64,000 bases of DNA from JAJISG01 sp964347325 (GCA_964347325.1 CAYFYA010000005.1:1-64000), one strand, 5' to 3'; counted from the stretch's first letter, positions 16,863 to 26,660 are shown. Translations and numbers: made by a program. The notes: generated from the sequence alone by a model not told the origin.

Positions 16863-18023
16863 TCACCCCCTCATCACCAAAACGCTGGAGAACTGCATCA
16901 GGTCTCCCCAGGCCTGACACACTCCCACCTTCGGGTCGCCGGGAACCTGCCTTCGCCCTGCCTTGCCAGCGAGCTGCCAGTAGATTTCCCCCGCCTTGAT
17001 TCCCATGGTGGCGGCTATGGGGTTCCCCACACCGAGGAGGCCTCCGGAGGGGCAGACGGGCAGATCTCCGTCCCTCTGCGTGACACCCTCCACGGTCAGC
17101 TTTGGCGCCTCACCCTTGTCGGCAAGGAGCAGGCCCTCCAGGTGGTGCAGCTCCTTGTAGTCGAAGGGGTCGTAGGGCTCCACCACGTCAACCTCCTTCC
17201 TCGGATCATCGACCTTCGCAATCTTGTAGGCCATCTGAGAGGCGCGGGCGAGGTACTCTGGGAAGTAGAGATCACGATTGGTCCACATGGTCGTGTCGAT
17301 GCACCATCCCACCCCCGATATCCACACCGGGGTCTCACTGTACTTCCGAGCCACTTCCTCGCTGGCTAGAACCAGCGCCGAGGCTCCGTCGCTTGGGGGG
17401 CTGATGTCCAACCGCTGCACCGGCCACGCCATGACCTCGGAGTTCAGCACGTCCTCCACCGTGATGTTCGGGTCGGCCAGCTGGGAGCACGGATGGTCCA
17501 CGGCGTTTCGCTTGTTCTTCACCGCGACCTCCGCAATCTCCTCCTTCTTGATGCCATGGACGGTCATGTAGCGGTTCATCTCCAAGGCGAAGATCCAGAC
17601 TAGGTTGGGCTGCAGGGGCCTATCCAGGATGGGATCCCAGATGTGGGCGAAGGCGGACTGCGGATGGGGGAAGCAGGAGGACATCTTCTCCTCGTTCACG
17701 ACAAGGCAGACATCAGCCAGTCCGGAGGCCACGTGCCACCAACCGGCGATGGGAGAGAAGACGCCCGTACCGCCACCAGTAAAGACTCGCATATAGCGCC
17801 GTCCAGCGCCGCCGCACCCGTCGGAGAGATACTCCCCCTTCATGTGGATGCCATCAAAGGCGTCGGGTGCCGAGCCGGTGACCACGGCATCGACGTCCCC
17901 AAGTCCGAGACCTGCCTCCTCTAGGGCCATCCGGGTCGCCTGGTAGCACATCTCCTTCCCGGTTTCCAGGAGGCGGCGGCGGAAGAGCGTCATCCCGGCT
18001 CCGATGACCGCAACGCGTCTCAT
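16863..18023 (-). CDS. Thiolase-fold protein lacking thiolase catalytic residues (1)
   Basis: A 386-residue SCP-x-type thiolase-fold protein, started at the ATG one nt after the upstream stop (MRRVAVIGAGMTLF). Where thiolases have the acyl-accepting cysteine (ACASG-like), this has VFTGGGTGVFSP. The GHP histidine motif is GVGNPIAAT, and the HDCF-type histidine motif is EPYDPFDYKELHHLE. So the usual Cys/His/His set is absent. It may be an aldolase-type (Ltp2-like) or structural subunit working with DUF35 proteins. A direct acetyl-CoA acetyltransferase role looks unlikely. Confidence 0.8.
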   Translation of the reverse strand: MRRVAVIGAGMTLFRRRLLETGKEMCYQATRMALEEAGLGLGDVDAVVTGSAPDAFDGIHMKGEYLSDGCGGAGRRYMRVFTGGGTGVFSPIAGWWHVASGLADVCLVVNEEKMSSCFPHPQSAFAHIWDPILDRPLQPNLVWIFALEMNRYMTVHGIKKEEIAEVAVKNKRNAVDHPCSQLADPNITVEDVLNSEVMAWPVQRLDISPPSDGASALVLASEEVARKYSETPVWISGVGWCIDTTMWTNRDLYFPEYLARASQMAYKIAKVDDPRKEVDVVEPYDPFDYKELHHLEGLLLADKGEAPKLTVEGVTQRDGDLPVCPSGGLLGVGNPIAATMGIKAGEIYWQLAGKAGRRQVPGDPKVGVCQAWGDLMQFSSVLVMRG

Positions 18024-18024
18024 C

Positions 18025-19173
18025 TCAGGCCCCCAGTATCGCAACGGCTCCGCTTGTCGTCGGAACTCCCCTCCAGGACTGGGCCAATCCGACTTCGACG
18101 TCGACGACCTGGTGCTTTCCCGCCTCCCCACGAATCTGTCGAGCAACCTCCATGGCGCGATGGAGACCGGACGCTTCCAGGAGACTCCCCACTCCCAGCG
18201 AGCCCCCGGAGGGGTTCACAGGCAGGCCGCCGGAGATGTCGTACTGCCCATCCCGTAGGAGCTGGCTTGCACGGTATCCACCGGAGAGGCCCAGGGCCTC
18301 GAGGTGCTGCAGCTCCTTGTAGGCGAACCTGTCATCGACCTCAGCCACCTGGATTTGCCTCCGAGGCCGCTCGATCCCCGCCATCATGTAGGCTTGGCGA
18401 GCCGCGAGGCGGGCGTACCTAGCTTCCTTTAGGCTCCGGGTCTCAACCCACGGAGTGTCGGATGCCCAACCCACTCCCCTCACCCATACAGGTCGATCCG
18501 TCAGCTCCTTCGCCTTCTCCCCCGAGGCGAGGACGAGGACGATGGCTCCATCCGCCAAGGGGCTCGTCTCGGCCGCCTTTAGGGGCTTGAAGAGCGGCTC
18601 GGACGCCATCACCTCTTCGACCGAGGTCTCCTCCCCGAAGCTGGCGCTTTCGTTCTTCAACGCGTTGCTCTTGTTCTTCACGACCACCTCGGCGCAGTCC
18701 GCCTCTGTGTTCTCCTGGTCCTGCAGGAACGCGTGCATCTCGAGGCCGGCGAGGAGGTGCGGGTGTGCCTTGTGAGGACGATTGTGGATCGGATCCACGG
18801 CGAAGGTGACAACGCCTCCGTGGGTGCGAAGGTTGGAGGCTTTGCTGTGAGACTCTACGGCCACGATATCGAAGTGGCCCGTCCGCAGGAGCATCGAAGC
18901 CGACGCAAGACCATGAAGACCGTCGCCAGTGACTGTGAAGGCAGGCCTCAACGCTGCGCCCAGCTGGTCGGGGGTAAACTCGTCAAAGATCGAGAAGCCC
19001 TCGAGATAGTCCTCAGCACAGGTCACGAAGCAGTCGATGTCACTTCGGGGGCTGACTCCAGCGTCTTCATACGCCCTCAAAGCGGCCTCAAACATAAGCT
19101 CCTTCCACGAGTATTGGCGGCTGTCAGGAGTGAAGCCGACGTGCCCGACACCGACGATTGCAGCCTCTGTCAT
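18025..19173 (-). CDS. Thiolase-fold protein lacking thiolase catalytic residues (2)
   Basis: A 382-residue thiolase-fold protein from the ATG at 19173 (MTEAAIVGVGHVGF). At the nucleophile site it reads FTVTGDGLHGLASAS, with no cysteine. At the histidine motifs it reads EVDDRFAYKELQHLEALG and GGSLGVGSLLEA. It is thus a second degenerate thiolase, clearly different from the one downstream. A 1-nt gap separates the two genes. It is first in the thiolase/thiolase/DUF35/DUF35 run. What it binds is probably an acyl-CoA; the reaction is unknown. Confidence 0.8.
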   Translation of the reverse strand: MTEAAIVGVGHVGFTPDSRQYSWKELMFEAALRAYEDAGVSPRSDIDCFVTCAEDYLEGFSIFDEFTPDQLGAALRPAFTVTGDGLHGLASASMLLRTGHFDIVAVESHSKASNLRTHGGVVTFAVDPIHNRPHKAHPHLLAGLEMHAFLQDQENTEADCAEVVVKNKSNALKNESASFGEETSVEEVMASEPLFKPLKAAETSPLADGAIVLVLASGEKAKELTDRPVWVRGVGWASDTPWVETRSLKEARYARLAARQAYMMAGIERPRRQIQVAEVDDRFAYKELQHLEALGLSGGYRASQLLRDGQYDISGGLPVNPSGGSLGVGSLLEASGLHRAMEVARQIRGEAGKHQVVDVEVGLAQSWRGVPTTSGAVAILGA

Positions 19174-19301
19174 CCCACTCCCCGCGGGTAGGCGGGTCCA
19201 CCTAGGATTGCCCTCGTAATAAAAACCTTCCTGCGAGCCGAACACAAGTCGGATGAGGCCTCAACTAAGACTATTTACAGAGAACCCGCAATGCTCCGCC
19301 G

Positions 19302-19865
19302 TTGACCGAGTACTACTTCGACATCGAGACTGAGGGCGAGGATCCCCTCCACGATAAGATACTGACGGTCCAGTTTCAGCAGCTGGAGAGCGGCGAACCC
19401 GTGGGAGGCCTCAACATCCTGACGGAGTGGGAGTGGGGAGAGAAGGAGGTCATCCGGTCGATCCTGGAGAAGGGCCTCCTCGAGATAGGATGGGACTTCG
19501 TACCCATCGGCAATCGGCTGAGCTTCGACATCACTTTCATCGTTGAGAGGGGAGAGTACCACAACCTCCTCTCGTGGCAGCCCGCGGATCTGAAGCTCTA
19601 TTTCTTCAAGAAGCCCATGGTGGACATCTGGCCCGTCCTGGTGTTGATGAACAGGGGGCGCTTCGAAGGCTCCAGCCTCACGAACTTCACCCAGAAAAGG
19701 GAGTGGAGCAACGTCGTGCCTCCGCTCTATAGGAAGGGCGACTACCAGGGGATTCTCCAATACATCCAGGAAGAGAGGGACGCGGTCATCGATCTCTACA
19801 GAGAGGTTAAGTCGGTTCTCTCCACCCTCGGCGACCGACGGAGAGCTCGCCTGGAGGGGGAGTAG
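19302..19865 (+). CDS. Predicted DnaQ/PolB-like 3'-5' exonuclease
   Basis: A 187-residue protein with an RNase H-like exonuclease fold. Exo I is YYFDIET at the N-terminus (residues 4-10), Exo II-like GNRLSFDITF near 62-72, and an acidic residue in the RDAVIDLYREV helix near 157-168 may complete the set. It resembles stand-alone archaeal exonucleases related to the PolB proofreading domain. The start is TTG at 19302; CTATTTAC at 19271-19278 is about 25-30 nt upstream, consistent with a leaderless transcript. Confidence 0.65.
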   Translation: MTEYYFDIETEGEDPLHDKILTVQFQQLESGEPVGGLNILTEWEWGEKEVIRSILEKGLLEIGWDFVPIGNRLSFDITFIVERGEYHNLLSWQPADLKLYFFKKPMVDIWPVLVLMNRGRFEGSSLTNFTQKREWSNVVPPLYRKGDYQGILQYIQEERDAVIDLYREVKSVLSTLGDRRRARLEGE

Positions 19866-19905
19866 TCAAAAGGTTCATGGAAGTCGAAGCGTTGGAGTGG
19901 GCGTA

Positions 19906-21054
19906 ATGGTGCTGAACCTGAAGGAGGAGCACGACCTCATTCGAAAGTCGGTGAGGGACTTTGCAGAGAAGCGAGTAAAGCCCATTGCCCGCGAGATAGA
20001 CCGGGAGGCGCGGTTCCCTACGGAGACCATCAAGGAGATGGGCAAGCTCGGACTTATGGGCATGGTCGTGCCGCTGGAGTACGGTGGCAGCCTGACCGAC
20101 ACCATATCCTATGCGATCGCTGTAGAGGAGCTGTCACGGGTGGATGGGTCCCACGGGCTCATAATGGCGGCCCACAACTCTCTCTGCACCTCCCACATTC
20201 TCATCGCTGGAAACGAGGTTCAGAAGAAAATGTACCTGCCCAAGCTGGCAACGGGAGAGCACATCGGCGCCTGGGCCCTCACGGAGCCTATGTCGGGGTC
20301 CGATGCTTCGACCATGCGTACGAGAGCCACGAAGGACGGTGATGAGTGGGTTCTCGACGGAGCTAAGAACTTCTGCACGAACGCCCCACACGCCGACACT
20401 TTCGTTATCATGGCAATGACCGATCAGGCCAAGGGATCCCACGGCATCAGTGCCTTCGTTGTGGAGGGGAGAACTGAGGGGTTGACCCCGGGCGTGGAGG
20501 AGGACAAGCTAGGGGTGCGCGCCTCCGCCACATCCCAGGTCATCATGGAGGATTGCAGAATCCCTGAGGAGAACCTCCTGGGGGACATCGACAACGGCTA
20601 TCGGGACGCATTGAAGGTCCTGGACGGGGGCCGCATCAGCATCGGTGCCATGGCGGTCGGGATTGCCCAAGGGGCCCTCGACGAGGCGATGGCATACTCG
20701 CGGGTCAGGGAGGCCTTCGGCCAGAAGATCTCTGGATTCCAGGCCATCCAATTCATGCTGGCCGACATGGCCACCCAGACGGAGGCATCCCGCCTTCTAG
20801 TGTACAAGGCGTCCCACCTGAAGGATACGGGAAGACCCTACAAGAGGGAGGCGGCTATGGCCAAGCTCTACGCCTCGGAGGCAGCAAAGAGGATTACCGA
20901 CAAGGCCCTGCAGATTCATGGCGGCTACGGCTTCGTCAAGGACTATCCCGTCGAGAGGATGTACAGGGACACCAAGCTGACGGAGATCGGCGAGGGGACC
21001 AGCGAGATTCAGAGGCTTGTCATCGCCAGAGAGATCCTCAAGGACGCTACTTAG
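19906..21054 (+). CDS. Acyl-CoA dehydrogenase
   Basis: A 382-residue flavoprotein of the short/branched-chain acyl-CoA dehydrogenase family, started at the ATG at 19906 with GGAG eight nt upstream (GTG at 19897 also possible). It has WALTEPMSGSDASTMRT (FAD contact), GVRASATSQ, the KALQIHGGYGFVKDYPVERM block and the catalytic glutamate in IGEGTSEIQR. It introduces the alpha-beta double bond in acyl-CoA during beta-oxidation or amino-acid breakdown. Electron-transfer flavoprotein genes are not in the window. It converges with the VOC gene, overlapping by 4 nt. Confidence 0.9.
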   Translation: MVLNLKEEHDLIRKSVRDFAEKRVKPIAREIDREARFPTETIKEMGKLGLMGMVVPLEYGGSLTDTISYAIAVEELSRVDGSHGLIMAAHNSLCTSHILIAGNEVQKKMYLPKLATGEHIGAWALTEPMSGSDASTMRTRATKDGDEWVLDGAKNFCTNAPHADTFVIMAMTDQAKGSHGISAFVVEGRTEGLTPGVEEDKLGVRASATSQVIMEDCRIPEENLLGDIDNGYRDALKVLDGGRISIGAMAVGIAQGALDEAMAYSRVREAFGQKISGFQAIQFMLADMATQTEASRLLVYKASHLKDTGRPYKREAAMAKLYASEAAKRITDKALQIHGGYGFVKDYPVERMYRDTKLTEIGEGTSEIQRLVIAREILKDAT

Positions 21055-21857
21055 CCCTTCATCTGGACGATCATGTATTGGTTCTTGTCGCTATCATACA
21101 CCCGCATGGCGATGCCACCCCAGGGGCGCTCCTCCGCCTTCCTTCGGAAAGCGATACCCTTGGAGATGAGCTCGTCCTGTATGGCGTAGGCGTCGTCCGT
21201 CAGGAACATAATGGATGTGTTCTCACCTATGTGGCCCACGTCCGATTCGTACTCTGACGGATCATCATACATCTCGGCGACGGGAGTAAATGGCATAATC
21301 GCGGTTCCCTCGGGGCTGGCTCGGTAGATTGTGTAATCCTCGCCGGCCTCCTCCCCGGGTACTTTCGCGGACTCAAGGCCCAGGCTCTCGAAGAACTCCC
21401 GCGCCTTCCCTTCGTTCCTGGTCACGACGGTCACCCAGCCCAAGGAGGTGAGTCCAGGCCCGGCGCCCTTCGCCTCCCGCTCTTCTTGGATGAAGAGGGT
21501 GTTCCCATCGACGTCCCAAAACCTGGCAAAGGTCTTGCTTTCCTTCTCGACCTTGACGCCCCGGCTCGCCATGTCCTGGACAGTCTTCTCCAGGTCCCCA
21601 GTCAGGAATCCCAGGCCCGTGACGATGCCGATGGAACGTAATCCCTCCTCGTACTCGTCCTCGCTCCAATCTGAAGTTGGCTGCCAGACATCGATGCTGG
21701 CATCCGGGCCCTCCTCCGTCGTCCCCAGGGCCAAATACCCGAACTCAGGCATGGCCTCTCTTACCTTCAGCCCGGCCTTCTCGGTGTAGAACTCCCTCGC
21801 AGCCTCCTGGTTTTTCGTGAATATGCCGACATCGCCAAGGCTCAGTATCCTTGCCAC
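21051..21857 (-). CDS. Two-domain VOC (glyoxalase/dioxygenase-like) protein
   Basis: About 268 residues from a GTG at 21857 preceded by GGGG; an earlier in-frame ATG at 21944 would add 29 residues. Two vicinal-oxygen-chelate modules are seen: VGIFTKNQEAAREFYTEKAG to NTLFIQEERE, and VTVVTRNEGKAREFFESLG to KNQYMIVQMKG. Each has the beta-alpha-beta-beta-beta pattern. Ligands are incomplete, so metal use is uncertain. It is not recognisably methylmalonyl-CoA epimerase despite the nearby mutase. Possible roles are detoxification or small-molecule binding. Confidence 0.7.
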   Translation of the reverse strand: MARILSLGDVGIFTKNQEAAREFYTEKAGLKVREAMPEFGYLALGTTEEGPDASIDVWQPTSDWSEDEYEEGLRSIGIVTGLGFLTGDLEKTVQDMASRGVKVEKESKTFARFWDVDGNTLFIQEEREAKGAGPGLTSLGWVTVVTRNEGKAREFFESLGLESAKVPGEEAGEDYTIYRASPEGTAIMPFTPVAEMYDDPSEYESDVGHIGENTSIMFLTDDAYAIQDELISKGIAFRRKAEERPWGGIAMRVYDSDKNQYMIVQMKG

Positions 21858-21996
21858 AGATATCCCCAGTCCGGGGAAGGCGTCCTTCCGTTTAAGCCTG
21901 GGGGGTGCCGTTACAATCGATGGAACGGCGAGGAAAGCGAGCAAAACAAGGGGAGAAGTCCCAACGGTAATAACCCCCCCAAGCCATCATCATTCG

Positions 21997-22614
21997 ATGA
22001 CCGTCGGGAAGGTTCCGGAGCGCAAGCCAGATGGGCGCGACGGACCTCCCCAGGGATACCCGAAGGACCCAAAGCACTACGCCGACCCTGAGAACTGGAA
22101 GTATCCCGTTCACACCCCCTTCCACGCCAGGGCCGCCAGGAGATACTTCGACGATCCCGCCAACCGGGCCAAGTACTCGGGGGAGGAGCAGGAGTACATC
22201 GAGTGGCGAATAAGCCAGGCCCTGAAACGGTTCGGCGTCGTCGAGGGCAGGTCTCTGGGCGACCGGAAGGTACCCTTCGACAAGGACCTCGAGGAGATGG
22301 GACTGGAGGACCTCCTCATCTTCTTTCTGGGGACTGATAGGCTCAAGCGAGCGATGAAGATCGGTGATGTCTCCATGGCCCACAAGGGCAACCTGGTGGA
22401 GGGCACAGTGAAGGACTACTCCGTGAGGGTTGATATCGGCGACAAGCGCATCATCCATGAGTGCCCGGACTGGCAGAGGCGTTCGGCGGGAGGACTGTTC
22501 TGTAAACACGTCGGCGCCGCGTTCCTCAAGCTGCCCGAGACCGAGGCTCTCGACCTGCTAAGACGGCTAGCGGTCGAGAGGGATCGGTGGATCTTCCAGA
22601 CGGGCACCGACTAG
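21997..22614 (+). CDS. SWIM zinc-finger protein
   Basis: A 205-residue protein read from the ATG at 21997; TAATAACC near 21968 may be its TATA box, so the mRNA may be leaderless. The N-terminal half includes FHARAARRYFDDPANR and YIEWRISQALKRFG, a helical domain often named DUF6582-like. The C-terminal half has a SWIM motif, HECPDWQ with a spacer and LFCKHVGAAFL, a zinc-binding site for nucleic acid or protein contacts. It converges with the TPR gene. The role is unknown. Confidence 0.7.
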   Translation: MTVGKVPERKPDGRDGPPQGYPKDPKHYADPENWKYPVHTPFHARAARRYFDDPANRAKYSGEEQEYIEWRISQALKRFGVVEGRSLGDRKVPFDKDLEEMGLEDLLIFFLGTDRLKRAMKIGDVSMAHKGNLVEGTVKDYSVRVDIGDKRIIHECPDWQRRSAGGLFCKHVGAAFLKLPETEALDLLRRLAVERDRWIFQTGTD

Positions 22615-22619
22615 GCTCC

Positions 22620-25600
22620 TCACCATACCTCATCCTCTTGACCAGTCGTCTGGAGGTCTCGATAGGCGCGTGAAACTGGGTTCCGGCAGACCGGGCACCG
22701 GCCCCCGACTATGCAGGCGCTGCAGAGGTACTGACCGCAGATGTGCTGGTAGATTCCGGGCGCCCCGTGCTTGATGCACATCTTCTCCGTCCTTCCCCTC
22801 GCCGGGCGAGGACTCGGCGTTTCGGCCTCCTCCTCTTCCTCCGAGGTCCTGGTCTCGAAGACCCTTAGGGACTGCTCCAACCTCTTGGCCTCGTAGGCCC
22901 CGAGGCCCAGGTTGCGGGCTAGGGATATCATGTTCCACTCCCGTCGCGGCAAGTCCATCGCCACCTTCATAAGATCATCCATGCCTGGAAGCTCCTCCTC
23001 TGGGACGTTGAGATGCTGGACTCCTCGGACATATCCCAGAACCTGACGAGAGTCGTTCAGGTCCAGGTGCGGAAGCCCGCTGACGACCTCCGACAGCCTT
23101 GGCAGCCTATTGTGGGAGCCTCTGGCCGTCGACAGGACGTCTCGTGAAAACGCCTCCAAGTTCCGCAACTCGGTGTCCGGCAGGGAGAGTACGTCCACCT
23201 CGGGCGGTTCGTTGACGTATCTCAAGACCTCGTCAAGGTACTCCATCGGTACGTTGCAGTACTTGAAGGCCTCCTCTTTGGTGGCCGGACGAGCGTTGAC
23301 GACCTCGAAGTCCAGGACGTTCCACGAGAGGGTTTTCACCTTCTCCTCCCTTCGTCTCTCCCCGAGGCTCTTCTGGCCCACCAGCGCTTCCTCCATGGTG
23401 GGGTTCAGGTTCAGTGCTCTCTGATAGGCCTCGTTGGCCCGCTCGTAGAGGCCCATCTCCACGTACGATCTGCCGAGGGCGCACAGGAGACCCTCGTCCT
23501 TGGGCCGGATGTCCACCGCGACAACGTATGACTGGATGGCGTCTTCCCAGCGGCGCAGTGTCTCGCACAGGCGGCCGCGTCCCTTCCAGAGTTCGACATC
23601 ACCAGGGTCGAGTTCGATTGCCTTATCGTAGGCGGCCAAAGAGGACTCCGGTTGTCCCAGTTTCAGGTAAAGGCCTGAGCATCGGGTCCACACGTCCTTG
23701 GAATCTGGGGAGAGGCGAGCGGCATGCTCCAGCGACTCCACGGCCTCGGCCCAGCGACCCAGGGCCTCCAAGGCCTCCACCTTCTGGAAGAGGAGCTCTC
23801 GGTCCTCCCGCTTCTCCAAGAGAGAGGCATCAATGAAGTCCAGGGCCTCTTCGTGCTTGTCCAGGGCTTTCAGGAGGGCCACCTTCGCTGCGGTCAGGGC
23901 TGGATCATTCGGATGGCTCGACAGAGCGTCACCAACAATCCTGTGGCCCTCATCGGCCCTCTGGAGCTTCAGTAGGGTAAGCCCCTTCTGGGCAAGAATG
24001 GTGGGGTGCGACCCGCCGAAGTAGAGCGCCTGGTTCAGGTTCGTCAAGGCCTCGTCCCAGCGTCGAGCCTCCCAGAGAACTCTCGCTCTCCAGTAGTGGG
24101 CCCAGGGATCTGACGGTGAGCGGTCAATCAAGCCCTCGACGGTGGCCAAGGCATCCTCAAACCTCCTGAGACGCGCCAGGTTGAGAGCCCGTCCTACCAA
24201 GCCATCCCGGTTTTCCGGATCCAGGTGAAGGGACTCGTTGAAGGCTCTAAGGGCATCCTCGTGCCGTCCGAGCCCCGCAAAGGACTCTCCTTTGACGATG
24301 TACGCCTCGGAGTTCTCCCTATCCCTGCGGATGACCTCGTCGGCCACCCTGAGAGACTCTGGATAGTCTTCCAGGGATAGAAGGAGTCGGGCCTCCTCCA
24401 GCTTGGGTGCAGGGTCGTTCGGGTTGAGCTTACAGGCTCTTTCGAGACACTCCAGGGCCTCCGTTCCCAGACCCAGGGTGCGTGCCATGGACGCCCGTAG
24501 GGTCCAAGCCCTTGGGTCTTTGCCGTGGACCTCGGAGAGTTCGACGGCGACGTCATACGCCTCCTTAGGACGGCCTAGTTCCTTCAGACACTGAACTCGG
24601 GCTTCGAGAAACCTCCAGTCATCCACCCGCCGAGGCAGGGCTTCCTCCAGTCCCTGGAGTGCCATGCGGTAGTCGCCGAGCTCCATGTAACAAGCGGCCC
24701 TCATGAGGCGGGCCTCATCAGCGGTGGGCTCGACACGCAACGCCTTGTCGAAGGAGTAGAGCGCCTCCTGAGGCTTTCCCCCGCTCAGCAGTGCGTTCCC
24801 CTTGGCCATCCAAATCCGACCCTCTTCCTTCAGCTCTCCCGCTTTGTCGAAGCAACCCACCGCTTGATCTAGGCGTCCCAACTCCATCAGTGAGAGACCC
24901 TTGAAGTACCAAGCCTCGGGATCCTCTCGGAGGCCAATGGCATCATCGAAGGCGGCAACGGCCTCCTCGTGGGACCTGAGGTGGTGGAGGGATAGGGCGA
25001 TGCCTTGCTGGGCTTCGAAGCTCTCCTGATCCGACTCGAGAGCCTCTTCGTAGACGTGGAGAGCCTCTCCATGCCTGGACTCGCGGGAAAGGAGGGCGCC
25101 CTTCCCCAGGAGGAGGCTGAGGTTCGCAGGGAGCTGCTTCAGTCCGTTGTCATAGGCCTGTAGGGCGACCTTCAGCTTTCCCATGGCCTCAGCAGAGGAT
25201 CCCATCTCCAGGTAGGTCCCCACGTCTTGGGGCTCATGTTCGACCAACTGCTTGCACGCTTGGTACACGCCCTTCCATCGCCCCATGGACTTCAGGATGT
25301 CCTTCCTAGTCCTGAGCGCTCGGAGGTCTCCGTGCAGCTTCGCGGCCGAGGAGAGGGGTCCAAGAGCCTCCTCACCGCGGCCTAGGCCATGAAGCGAGAG
25401 CCCCTTGCAGCGAAGCCCGATGTCGTCCTTGGGCGCCTTCGAAAGGATTCTCTTGGAAGCTTCCAAGCACGTGTCCCACGCCTCAATCTCAAGGGTCAGC
25501 GACGCGGCCTTCCTTGCGACCTCCAAGGAGGTCCCATCCCGCTCCAGGATGTTCTGGAGTATCTTCAGGGCCTCCTCCTTTCCTCCAGATCGGATCCAGC

Positions 25601-26660
25601 TCCATGCCTCGTCCAACAGGACATCCTCGCGGGTGGGGTCGAGCGAGGCAATCTGACCGCATATCTCTCGATAGTCGTTCCACCGCCGCAGGCCTGCTGC
25701 GCAAGCCCTCTGACCCTCGAGGACATCGATGTTCTTGGGGGCTAGACCCGACGCCTCCTCGAACACCTCCTGGGCGTGTTCATAGCGCTCTGCCTCCAGC
25801 AAGAGGTGGCCCAGGTGGGCGATGACATCGACTCTGTCGGGAGCATATCTCAGGCTGACTTGGAGCGAACGAATTGCCTCTTCCCGCTCCGCAAGCCTCT
25901 CCTCAGCAAGGGCCTTCAAATCCCAGAGGTCTGCGTGCGTCGACTCCAAGTCCAGGGCTGAGGCAGTGCTGTCTCGAGCCTGCTCCCACTCCTCCTGCTC
26001 GACGTGTATCTGGGCCTTTGCCCTGAGGGCTGCGACGCTGCGGGGATCCTCCCCCAGAGCAACGTCGAGGGCTCGTAGGGCGTCCTCAGTCTCCCCCCTC
26101 CTCCTCAAGCGGGAGGCCTCGATCAGGCGAAGCTCCGCCGACGATCCCTTCGACCCTTCTATCAAGGCCAAGGCCTGCCGCCACTGGTTACCCTCCCTTG
26201 CAATGGTCCAGAGGGCCCCAAGCCCCTCCTCCTCAGAGCCGCCCTCAACGAGGAGTTCGGCCCGGAGTAGCTGGAGCTCTTCACTTCCGCCCAGGCTTAT
26301 GTCCGCCTCCTCACATGCACTTACGGCCTCCGGGAGCTTTCTCGAAGCCCTCAGGAGCCTGATGAGAGCCACCCAGGACTCCACATCCCTCGGACGAGAT
26401 TCCAGTTGCTGCCGAAGGAGAGCGACGAGCTTCGCGGAGCCGTCCAACGATGACGCGATCTCCGCCCCGTCGAGGATCAGGTCTCGTACACCCGGAGACG
26501 GAGATTCGGCTTCGGGTAGGTGCTCAAGGGCGCCCCGGAGTTCCATCCTCGCCCTATCACGCTGCCCCGCCCTCAGGTACTTGCGGGCCTTCTTCAGACA
26601 CTTCCTCGCCTTGGATGGAGAGATACCCCTCCCTGGAGAATCGATAGTTGACATTCCCAT
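22620..26660 (-). CDS. Very long TPR-repeat protein with C-terminal zinc-binding domain
   Basis: A 1346-residue protein. From about residue 20 to 1110 it consists of tandem tetratricopeptide repeats (for example GLGRHEDALRAFNESLHLDP, LGRLDQAVGCFDKAGEL), enough for roughly 30 repeats forming a superhelix. A helical region (DEVLRYVNEPPEVDVLSLP) follows. The last 60 residues hold CIKHG, HICGQYLCSAC and CPVCRN, a B-box or FYVE-like zinc cluster. No signal peptide or TM is seen. It most likely scaffolds a large complex. The SWIM gene converges with 5 nt between. Start at 26660 or 26654. Confidence 0.85.
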   Translation of the reverse strand: MGMSTIDSPGRGISPSKARKCLKKARKYLRAGQRDRARMELRGALEHLPEAESPSPGVRDLILDGAEIASSLDGSAKLVALLRQQLESRPRDVESWVALIRLLRASRKLPEAVSACEEADISLGGSEELQLLRAELLVEGGSEEEGLGALWTIAREGNQWRQALALIEGSKGSSAELRLIEASRLRRRGETEDALRALDVALGEDPRSVAALRAKAQIHVEQEEWEQARDSTASALDLESTHADLWDLKALAEERLAEREEAIRSLQVSLRYAPDRVDVIAHLGHLLLEAERYEHAQEVFEEASGLAPKNIDVLEGQRACAAGLRRWNDYREICGQIASLDPTREDVLLDEAWSWIRSGGKEEALKILQNILERDGTSLEVARKAASLTLEIEAWDTCLEASKRILSKAPKDDIGLRCKGLSLHGLGRGEEALGPLSSAAKLHGDLRALRTRKDILKSMGRWKGVYQACKQLVEHEPQDVGTYLEMGSSAEAMGKLKVALQAYDNGLKQLPANLSLLLGKGALLSRESRHGEALHVYEEALESDQESFEAQQGIALSLHHLRSHEEAVAAFDDAIGLREDPEAWYFKGLSLMELGRLDQAVGCFDKAGELKEEGRIWMAKGNALLSGGKPQEALYSFDKALRVEPTADEARLMRAACYMELGDYRMALQGLEEALPRRVDDWRFLEARVQCLKELGRPKEAYDVAVELSEVHGKDPRAWTLRASMARTLGLGTEALECLERACKLNPNDPAPKLEEARLLLSLEDYPESLRVADEVIRRDRENSEAYIVKGESFAGLGRHEDALRAFNESLHLDPENRDGLVGRALNLARLRRFEDALATVEGLIDRSPSDPWAHYWRARVLWEARRWDEALTNLNQALYFGGSHPTILAQKGLTLLKLQRADEGHRIVGDALSSHPNDPALTAAKVALLKALDKHEEALDFIDASLLEKREDRELLFQKVEALEALGRWAEAVESLEHAARLSPDSKDVWTRCSGLYLKLGQPESSLAAYDKAIELDPGDVELWKGRGRLCETLRRWEDAIQSYVVAVDIRPKDEGLLCALGRSYVEMGLYERANEAYQRALNLNPTMEEALVGQKSLGERRREEKVKTLSWNVLDFEVVNARPATKEEAFKYCNVPMEYLDEVLRYVNEPPEVDVLSLPDTELRNLEAFSRDVLSTARGSHNRLPRLSEVVSGLPHLDLNDSRQVLGYVRGVQHLNVPEEELPGMDDLMKVAMDLPRREWNMISLARNLGLGAYEAKRLEQSLRVFETRTSEEEEEAETPSPRPARGRTEKMCIKHGAPGIYQHICGQYLCSACIVGGRCPVCRNPVSRAYRDLQTTGQEDEVW

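Noticed and set aside
21051..21857. VOC protein as methylmalonyl-CoA epimerase
   Set aside because: It has two domains and twice the usual length, and metal ligands typical of the epimerase are not evident.
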